Shown piece by piece: positions 32,767-38,734 of a stretch of DNA of 38,734 nt. Position 1 is the first letter of the stretch. Each line of letters starts with the position of its first letter. Under the pieces are notes generated by a model. The model made no database searches, had not been told where the DNA came from, and saw nothing but the letters and a program-made list of their open reading frames with translations. Origin of the DNA: DATLNF01 sp046590575 (GTDB taxonomy: Bacteria; Actinomycetota; Actinomycetes; BP-191); the NCBI GenBank assembly GCA_046590575.1, contig JBKJUS010000068.1, positions 1 through 38,734 of the forward strand. Direction: 5' to 3'. The position numbers were made by a program, and so were the translations under genes.

Positions 32767-33834
32767 GTGGACCTCGACGACATCTCCCGTCTAGCCGCCT
32801 CCGTCGGCTCGTTGGACGAGGCCGCGATGATCGCAACGCTCGATCGCCAACAGCTGCTGACCAAGCCGACCGGATCGCTCGGCAAGCTGGAGGGCCTGTC
32901 GCTGTGGCTGGCCGGCGTACAGGGATGCGGGCCACCACGCCGGATGAGCCGCAAACGACTGGTCGTGTTCGCGGGTGACCACGGAGTGACGACCCGCGGA
33001 GTCTCCGCCTACCCGGCCGAAGTGACTGCGCAGATGGTGCGCAACCTCGTGGCCGGCGGCGCCGCGGCCAACGTCCTGGCGCGGCGTGCCGACGTCGGCG
33101 TACGCATACTCGACGTCGCCGTCGACGCCGACCTCTCCGACCTGCCTGCCGACGTCGGTCGCTACAAAGTACGGCGCGGGTCCGGCGCCATCGACAAGGA
33201 ACCGGCACTGACCGAGGAGGAGGTGCTGCGGGCCTTCGCGGCGGGCGTGTCCGTCGCCGATGACGAGATCGACGGCGGCGCGGACCTGCTCGTGATCGGC
33301 GACATGGGCATCGGCAACACCACCATCGCGGCCGCCTTGGTCTGCGCGGTCACCGGAGGGGAGCCGGTCACGACAGTGGGTCGCGGGACCGGCGTGGACG
33401 ACTTCACCTGGACTCGCAAGGTCGCCGTGGTACGTGACGCGCTGCGGCGCAGCAGATCCAGCACTCTGCAGCCGCTCGACCTGCTGCGCGAGCTCGGCGG
33501 CGCCGACATCGCGGCCATGTGCGGCTTCCTCGTCGCTAGTGCAGCGCGGCGTACGCCGATCGTCCTTGACGGCGTGGTTCCCGGGTCCGCCGCTGCCGTC
33601 GTGAGTCGGCTCTGTCCCGCAGCCGTCGCCTTCTTCGCCGCCGGACACCGCTCGACCGAGCCAGCGCACAGCGCGGCGCTCTCCCATCTCGGCCTCACGC
33701 CACTGCTCGAGCTGGAGCTGCGACTCGGTGAGGGGACCGGTGCGCTGCTCGCCGTACCGCTGCTCGACGCTGCGGTCGACATCGTGAGTGACATGGCGAC
33801 CTTCGACCAAGCCGGCGTGAGCGACCGCGCGTGA
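32767..33834 (+). CDS. cobT: Nicotinate-nucleotide:dimethylbenzimidazole phosphoribosyltransferase
   Basis: CobT makes alpha-ribazole phosphate, the lower ligand precursor of B12. The 355-residue protein has the expected LLTKPTGSLGKLEGLSLWLAG opening, VVFAGDHGVTTRGVSAYP, GDMGIGNTTIAAALV, GRGTGVDD, and the C-terminal ELRLGEGTGALLAVPLL with the catalytic Glu. GTG at 32767 is chosen because the longer frame covers the non-coding stem-loop; CACAAT at 32755-32760 could be a -10 box for a nearly leaderless mRNA. It overlaps cobS by 4 nt. The cobT-cobS pair matches Rv2207-Rv2208. Confidence 0.95.
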   Translation: MDLDDISRLAASVGSLDEAAMIATLDRQQLLTKPTGSLGKLEGLSLWLAGVQGCGPPRRMSRKRLVVFAGDHGVTTRGVSAYPAEVTAQMVRNLVAGGAAANVLARRADVGVRILDVAVDADLSDLPADVGRYKVRRGSGAIDKEPALTEEEVLRAFAAGVSVADDEIDGGADLLVIGDMGIGNTTIAAALVCAVTGGEPVTTVGRGTGVDDFTWTRKVAVVRDALRRSRSSTLQPLDLLRELGGADIAAMCGFLVASAARRTPIVLDGVVPGSAAAVVSRLCPAAVAFFAAGHRSTEPAHSAALSHLGLTPLLELELRLGEGTGALLAVPLLDAAVDIVSDMATFDQAGVSDRA

Positions 33835-34616
33835 GCGGGCTCATCGACGGCGCACGTTTGGCGCTGTCCACTTTCACGGTTCTGCCGGCCGGCTCACCGC
33901 CGACCGACCGTCGTACGGCCGGCATCGCGATGTCCCTCGCACCGCTCGTGGGGGTCGTCGTCGCACTGCCCGCGGCCGCCGTGATGGCTCTGGCTCGAAC
34001 CGGGCAGTCCGCCAGTGCGCTGCTGCTGCCCGCTGTCCTAGCCGTCGTCGTGACGACGTTGACGACTCGTGGGCTGCACCTGGACGGGCTCGCTGACACG
34101 GTCGACGGGCTGGGTTCGTCGCGGCCGCCCGACGAGGCACGAGTTGTGATGCGGCGCCCGGACGTCGGTCCGTTCGGGGTCGTTGCCGTGGTGTTGGTGT
34201 TGCTGACGCAGGTCGCCGCACTGACCGCGGCGACCGAGCGCGGGTTCGGCACAGTTGCTCTGTGCGTGTCCGTCGTCACTGGTCGTCTCGCCGTGACCCT
34301 GGCCTGCATCCGCGGGGTGCCCGCCGCCGACCCGACCGGTCTCGGTGCCGCAGTGGCCGGCACGGTGCGCCGATCAGTGGCCGCGGCCGTTACGGCGGCA
34401 GTGCTTGTCGCGAGCACCTTCGCCGGGGCGTTGGACGGCGACGGCGGCGCTGCGAGAGAAGCCGTGCGCACCGTCGCAGCCGTCGTCATCGGCATCACCG
34501 CGGCCCGACTGTTGCGCGCGCATTGCGTACGCCGGCTCGGCGGTGTCACCGGGGACGTGCTCGGCGCGCTCGTCGAAGCAGCGACGACCGTCAGCCTGCT
34601 GGTCATGGCGATCTGA
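33831..34616 (+). CDS. cobS: Adenosylcobinamide-GDP ribazoletransferase (cobalamin synthase)
   Basis: CobS joins adenosylcobinamide-GDP and alpha-ribazole (phosphate) at the membrane, the last assembly step of adenosylcobalamin. The 261-residue polytopic protein shows ALSTFTVLPAG, the conserved GLHLDGLADTVDGLGSS (Asp-rich metal-binding loop), and MRRPDVGPFGVVAVVLVL. The GTG start overlaps the cobT stop by 4 nt. With CobU and CobT this completes nucleotide-loop assembly, so imported cobinamide could be salvaged. Confidence 0.95.
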   Translation: MSGLIDGARLALSTFTVLPAGSPPTDRRTAGIAMSLAPLVGVVVALPAAAVMALARTGQSASALLLPAVLAVVVTTLTTRGLHLDGLADTVDGLGSSRPPDEARVVMRRPDVGPFGVVAVVLVLLTQVAALTAATERGFGTVALCVSVVTGRLAVTLACIRGVPAADPTGLGAAVAGTVRRSVAAAVTAAVLVASTFAGALDGDGGAAREAVRTVAAVVIGITAARLLRAHCVRRLGGVTGDVLGALVEAATTVSLLVMAI

Positions 34617-34683
34617 CGCGAAGACCCGCCCGCCGGACTAGTGCTCTCTAGGTGGTTCGCGTCGGACGCGAGAGGATGCGCAC

Positions 34684-36054
34684 ATGATCGCTCTGCCGTC
34701 GCTGATGTCACCCGCGTCCTCAATGTTCCTGGTGCCCGAGTCGCGCGAGCAGCCCATGCACGTCGGCGGCCTCCAGCTCTTCGTGCCACCCGACGGCGCC
34801 AGTCCCGACACGATCGCAAATCTCTACCGCGAGATGGTCGAGTCGACTGATGTCGCGGGACTCTTCAAGCGTCGGCCCTACCGCTCGATGGCGACTCTCG
34901 GACAGTGGGCCTGGGGTGAAGACGCCAACATCGACCTCGAGCACCACGTGCGTCACTCCGCGCTCCCTCGGCCTGGGCGGGTTCGCGAGCTGCTCGCGCT
35001 GACGTCGCGTCTGCACAGCACGTTGCTCGACCGCAAGCGGCCACTCTGGGAGGCGCACCTCATCGAGGGGCTCGAGGACGGACGCTTTGCCGTATACACC
35101 AAAGTCCATCACGCACTGATGGACGGCGTCGCCGCCATGAAGCTGCTCGAGCGCAGCCTCTCGACCGATCCTGACGAGCGCGACATGCCCATGATCTTCG
35201 GTGAGCTGCCTGCGCAGTCCCGGCGGAACAACGAGGCCGGAGGCAGCGCGCTGCTCGACGGTCTTCGCATGGGCGCGAACGTCGTCAGCGACGCGGTCAC
35301 TCTCACTCCGAAGCTGCTCGAGCTCGGCCTGCACACATTGCGCACGCTCCCGGGCGAGGCCCCGAAGAGCATGCTCAACGTCGACATCACCGGCAGCCGC
35401 CGCTTCGCGGCCGACTCGTGGGACATCCACCGGATCAAGACCGTGGGCAAGAAGGCCGACGCCACGATCAACGATGTCGTCCTCGCGATGTGCTCGTCGG
35501 CGCTGCGCGACTACCTCCTCTCCGAGGAGGCCCTGCCAGATGCCTCGCTGGTCGCGATGACACCCGTCTCACTGCGCACCAGCGACGAAGCCGAGAGCGG
35601 CAACGCCGTCGGCGTGATCCTCTGCAGCCTCGGCACGCATCTCGACGACCCCGAAGCAAGACTGCTGGCGGTCCGCGACTCCATGCGCGCGGGTAAGGCG
35701 GGCCTGGCCGGGTTGAGCGCGCTCCAGATCTCTGCCCTCAGCGCTCTCATCACTGCGCCGTTGCTGGTCAACTCGAGTCTCGGCGCGCACCGTTACATCC
35801 GTCCAGCCTTCAATCTCACCATCTCGAACGTGCCTGGTCCGCCCGGGCCGATGTATTGGAACGGGGCACGTCTCGACGGCCACTACCCGCTGTCCATCCC
35901 GGTGTCAGGTCAGGCGCTCAACATCACGGTGACGAGCTACAACGGCCGGCTGAACTTCGGACTGACCGGCTGCCGTCGCAGCCTGCCGCACATGCAGCGG
36001 CTGCTGTACGGCCTCGACCAGGGATTGCTCGATCTCGAGAAGGCATTCCTGTAG
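34684..36054 (+). CDS. Wax ester synthase / diacylglycerol acyltransferase (WS/DGAT)
   Basis: A 456-residue member of the bacterial WS/DGAT family, which makes triacylglycerol or wax esters from acyl-CoA at the membrane face. The catalytic motif is HHALMDG (HHxxxDG, residues ~140-146), preceded by PLWEAHLIEGLEDGRFAVYTK. NAVGVILCSLGTHLDDP, ISNVPGPPGPMYWNGARL and SYNGRLNFGLTGCR are the usual C-terminal blocks. AGAGGA upstream of the ATG serves as ribosome site. It lies between cobS and gcvT, a position without a counterpart in the mycobacterial order I recall, so it may be an insertion or lineage-specific. Confidence 0.92.
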   Translation: MIALPSLMSPASSMFLVPESREQPMHVGGLQLFVPPDGASPDTIANLYREMVESTDVAGLFKRRPYRSMATLGQWAWGEDANIDLEHHVRHSALPRPGRVRELLALTSRLHSTLLDRKRPLWEAHLIEGLEDGRFAVYTKVHHALMDGVAAMKLLERSLSTDPDERDMPMIFGELPAQSRRNNEAGGSALLDGLRMGANVVSDAVTLTPKLLELGLHTLRTLPGEAPKSMLNVDITGSRRFAADSWDIHRIKTVGKKADATINDVVLAMCSSALRDYLLSEEALPDASLVAMTPVSLRTSDEAESGNAVGVILCSLGTHLDDPEARLLAVRDSMRAGKAGLAGLSALQISALSALITAPLLVNSSLGAHRYIRPAFNLTISNVPGPPGPMYWNGARLDGHYPLSIPVSGQALNITVTSYNGRLNFGLTGCRRSLPHMQRLLYGLDQGLLDLEKAFL

Positions 36055-36067
36055 CGCGTCGGCCCCA

Positions 36068-37165
36068 CTACTTCACGTGCGACTCCACGAACGGGGGACG
36101 CACCACCGTCATCGTCGAGGTGCGACCCCGTACGTCGACAGTGACCTCGTCGCCGACCTCGACACCGCGCGCCAGCAATGCCAAGCCGATGCCCTGCCTA
36201 CGCGTCGGAGAGAACGTCCCACTTGTCACCTCGCCCACGGCCGTGTCGCCACGCGTCACCGTCATGCCTTGACGCGGGATGCCACGGTCGCGCGACTCCA
36301 GGCCCCAGAGCAGCCTGGCCACGCCCGCTTCCTTCTCGCGGAGCAGTGCAGCGCGCCCCCAGAACGCCGGCTTGTCCCAGCCGACCGCCCAGCCGGCGCG
36401 TGCCTGGTTGGGCGTGATGTCTAGCGTCAGCTCGTGGCCGTGCAGCGGGTAGCCCATCTCGGTGCGCAACGTGTCGCGCGCGCCGAGTCCGCACGGCAGC
36501 GCGCCGTACGCCGACCCCGCTGACAGCAAGGCATCCCAGAGGTCCCCGGCGTCCGCCGCTCGCGGAATCACCTCGAAGCCGAGCTCACCGGTGTAGCCGC
36601 TGCGCGCGACGTGGAGATCCTGACCCGCCCACGTCGCAGCCACGAACGTCATGTACGCCGATGGCGCGGGCAGCCCGACCGCTGCCAAGAGGTCGGCTGA
36701 ACGCGGTCCCTGAATGGCGACCACGCCAAGCGCCTCGTGCAGGTTCTCTACAGCAATCCCGGCCGGCGCCGCCTCAGCCAGGCGAGCCACCACGCCGGTC
36801 GTGTTGGCCGCGTTCGGAATCAGATAGACCTCGTCGTCATCCCGGATGTAGACGATGAGGTCGTCGACGACCCCACCGGTCGCGTCGTCACAGCACAAGG
36901 TGTACTGCGCCTGCATCGGCCCGATCTTGCGCAGGTCGTTGGTCAGTGCGGCGTTGACGAAGTCGACGGCGCCCGCGCCCCGGACCACCGCCTTGCCAAG
37001 GTGTCCGACGTCGAAGACACCTACCCGCTCACGGACCGCGGTGTGCTCGGCCAGCACTCCCCCGCCCGGGTACTCGATCGGCATCTCCCAGCCACCGAAG
37101 TCGGCCATCTTGGCGCCGAGCGCGGCATGTCGGCCGTGCACGGTCGTCGTACGTAGTTCGGACAC
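36068..37165 (-). CDS. gcvT: Glycine cleavage system T protein (aminomethyltransferase)
   Basis: Transfers the aminomethyl group from lipoyl-H protein to tetrahydrofolate, releasing ammonia. The 365-residue protein shows HAALGAKMADFGGWEMPIEY, VFDVGHLGKAVVRG, GVVDDLIVYIRDDDEVYLIPN, RSGYTGELGFEV, LGARDTLRTEMGYPLHGHEL and VTSGTFSPTRRQGIGLAL. The GTG at 37165 (MSELRTTTVHGRHAAL) is preferred to the longer frame upstream, which has no homologous content. TAGGCT at 37202-37197 (minus) lies 31 nt upstream as a possible -10. No gcvH or gcvP is adjacent, as in many actinomycetes. It matches Rv2211c in position. Confidence 0.95.
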   Translation of the reverse strand: MSELRTTTVHGRHAALGAKMADFGGWEMPIEYPGGGVLAEHTAVRERVGVFDVGHLGKAVVRGAGAVDFVNAALTNDLRKIGPMQAQYTLCCDDATGGVVDDLIVYIRDDDEVYLIPNAANTTGVVARLAEAAPAGIAVENLHEALGVVAIQGPRSADLLAAVGLPAPSAYMTFVAATWAGQDLHVARSGYTGELGFEVIPRAADAGDLWDALLSAGSAYGALPCGLGARDTLRTEMGYPLHGHELTLDITPNQARAGWAVGWDKPAFWGRAALLREKEAGVARLLWGLESRDRGIPRQGMTVTRGDTAVGEVTSGTFSPTRRQGIGLALLARGVEVGDEVTVDVRGRTSTMTVVRPPFVESHVK

Positions 37166-37256
37166 GTCGAGGCCTTTCCGCGAGGAAACCTCGGGCAGCC
37201 TAGAGTGAATGCCTCTGCCGTCATCCCCCGCCCTACTGCGAAGGACCCTTCGAGCC

Positions 37257-38734
37257 GTGACAACTGTGTCGCTGACCAGCTCCGATCTCGCCACCGCCAA
37301 GGTCGACGTCCTCGTCGTCGGCGCCACGAAGGGCGTCAGCGGCCCAGTGCTCAGCGCCGGAGCCGGTCCCGTCGACAAGGCGTTGAAGGGTCGCCTCGTA
37401 GCCGCACTCACGGACCTCGGGTTCACTGGCGCCCACGGTGAGACCGCCCGAGTCACCACCTTCGGCGCCACGACGGCGGCGACCGTGCTCGCGGTCGGCC
37501 TCGGACCAGTGGAGGAAGTCGACGCCGAGCGGGTACGCCGGGCCGCAGGCGCCGCCGTGCGCGCCGCAGCGGGCACTCGCACGCTCGGCACGACGCTGGC
37601 ATCCACCGGCGGGCTCGACCCAGCCGAGGCGCTGCGGGCGACCCTGGAAGGCTCGCTGCTCGGTAGCTACGACTACACGCCCTACCGGCAGGCCAGCATG
37701 GAGGGTCGCAAGGAGCCGGTGCAGTCGGTCGTCGTCGGCGTACCGGACAAGAAGTCCAAGGCCGCAGTCACAGCGCTCAAGCGGGCCGAAGTCGTAGCCG
37801 CCGCGGTCGCCCTGGCCCGCGACCTCACCAACACCCCTCCCGGCAACCTGCACCCGAGCGACCTCGCCGACGTGGCTCTCGCCGAGTGCACCAAGGCTGG
37901 CTGCACCGTCGAGGTGTTGGACGAGAAGGCGCTCCGCAAGGGCGGCTACGGCGGGATCATGGGAGTGGGCCAAGGCTCGGCCAACCCGCCTCGGCTGGTC
38001 CGCATCAGCTATACCCACCCCAAGGCCACGCGCACCGTCGCCCTCGTCGGCAAGGGCATCACATTCGACTCCGGCGGCCTGTCGCTCAAGCCCGCCGCGT
38101 CGATGGAGTGGATGAAGAGCGACATGGCCGGCGCCGCCGCCGTCATCGCCTCGCTCACCGCCATCGCTCGGCTCAAGCCGATGATCAACGTCACTGGCTG
38201 GGTGCCGACCGCCGAGAACATGCCTTCGGGCGCTGCAATCCGCCCCGGCGACGTGCTGACGATGTACAGCGGCAAGAAGGTGGAGATCCTCAACACCGAC
38301 GCCGAGGGGCGCCTCATTCTCGGCGACGCGTTGTGGCGGGCCGGCGAGGAGAAGCCGGACGTTCTCATCGACGTCGCCACCCTGACCGGCGCGCAGCTCG
38401 TCGCTCTCGGCGCCCGCACCGCCGGCGTGATGAGCAACGACGACGACCTCCGCGCCCGGGTGGTCACGTCCGCCGCCGCTGCCGGAGAGGCCATGTGGGG
38501 GATGCCGCTGCCCGAGGAGCTGCGTAAGTCCATCGACTCGGACATCGCTGACATCACCAACACGGGCGACCGCTACGGCGGCATGCTGGTAGCGGCGATC
38601 TTCCTGCGCGAGTTCGTCGCTCCGGGCCTGTCGTGGGCGCACCTGGACATCGCGGGTCCGGCGTACAACAACGACGTCCCCTTCGGCTACACGCCCAAGG
38701 GTGGCACCGGAGCCGCCGTCCGCACCTTCGTCCA
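37257..38734 (+). CDS. pepA: Leucyl aminopeptidase, M17 family (3' end off window)
   Basis: Two-metal cytosolic aminopeptidase. 492 codons are visible, nearly the full protein (about 500 residues). The N-terminal macro-like domain is followed by the catalytic domain with LVGKGITFDSGGLSLKP (metal Lys and Asp), MKSDMAGAAAV, and NTDAEGRLILGDAL (Asp, Glu and Arg of the active site). WAHLDIAGPAYNND and GGTGAAVRTFV at the edge are the conserved end. GTG at 37257 is the start closest to the divergent promoter; a second GTG at 37266 is possible. It matches Rv2213 (pepB) in position. Confidence 0.95.
   Translation, partial: MTTVSLTSSDLATAKVDVLVVGATKGVSGPVLSAGAGPVDKALKGRLVAALTDLGFTGAHGETARVTTFGATTAATVLAVGLGPVEEVDAERVRRAAGAAVRAAAGTRTLGTTLASTGGLDPAEALRATLEGSLLGSYDYTPYRQASMEGRKEPVQSVVVGVPDKKSKAAVTALKRAEVVAAAVALARDLTNTPPGNLHPSDLADVALAECTKAGCTVEVLDEKALRKGGYGGIMGVGQGSANPPRLVRISYTHPKATRTVALVGKGITFDSGGLSLKPAASMEWMKSDMAGAAAVIASLTAIARLKPMINVTGWVPTAENMPSGAAIRPGDVLTMYSGKKVEILNTDAEGRLILGDALWRAGEEKPDVLIDVATLTGAQLVALGARTAGVMSNDDDLRARVVTSAAAAGEAMWGMPLPEELRKSIDSDIADITNTGDRYGGMLVAAIFLREFVAPGLSWAHLDIAGPAYNNDVPFGYTPKGGTGAAVRTFV

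Noticed and set aside
37233..38642. 469-codon minus-strand frame
   Set aside because: Antisense to the leucyl aminopeptidase, which shows all metal-ligand motifs.

Overview
The window is high-GC bacterial DNA. From about 3.5 kb to the right edge it reads as one stretch of an actinomycete chromosome, most likely Propionibacteriales/Nocardioidaceae. Frequent GTG starts, start/stop overlaps of 1-4 nt and leaderless promoters fit this. So does a gene order that, from memory, parallels Mycobacterium tuberculosis Rv2202c-Rv2213: adenosine kinase, HesB/ErpA, glycerate kinase, DUF3043, cobT, cobS, gcvT, leucyl aminopeptidase. The first ~3.4 kb (GreB-type factor, korB, korA, all minus strand) fits less well. 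The GreB N-terminus is of a proteobacterial/myxococcal type, and this block is not part of the syntenic set. It may be a transfer or a contig join near 3436-3495.

Layout. 1-3435: GreB-like factor and a two-subunit 2-oxoacid:ferredoxin oxidoreductase. 3496-4853: cysteine desulfurase plus TusA-like sulfur carrier, followed by a large inverted repeat. 4948-13761: GNAT, adenosine kinase, SnoaL-like protein, thiolase, an exported unknown, pyrimidine-reductase-like protein, ErpA, glycerate kinase and NadA. 13796-17122: a large AAA/TPR protein ending in a degenerate nucleotide-cyclase domain. 17222-17773: DUF3043 protein. 17786-23532: an aldo/keto reductase pseudogene split by a ~4.78-kb insert that carries a LuxR-type ATPase regulator, a DUF4242 protein and an exported protein with a tandem-duplicated domain. 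The insert is bounded by the 7-bp direct repeat GAGCTCG. 23553-25001: a polytopic membrane protein and a small conserved protein, both minus strand.

25103-34616 is a vitamin B12 block. A cobalamin riboswitch leads a tightly overlapping operon: an exported, membrane-anchored alpha/alpha-barrel protein; an exported, membrane-anchored small-domain protein; an ECF transporter (T, fused A-A', S); and a metallo-beta-lactamase-CobU fusion. cobT and cobS follow as a separate unit. The two exported proteins look like the alpha and beta domains of animal transcobalamin/intrinsic factor, encoded separately and tethered outside the membrane beside an ECF importer. This is the most interesting system in the window: a candidate split, transcobalamin-like B12 capture device linked to cobinamide salvage.

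34684-38734 holds a WS/DGAT acyltransferase, gcvT and a leucyl aminopeptidase that runs off the right edge. No tRNA, rRNA, CRISPR array, transposase or integrase was found.
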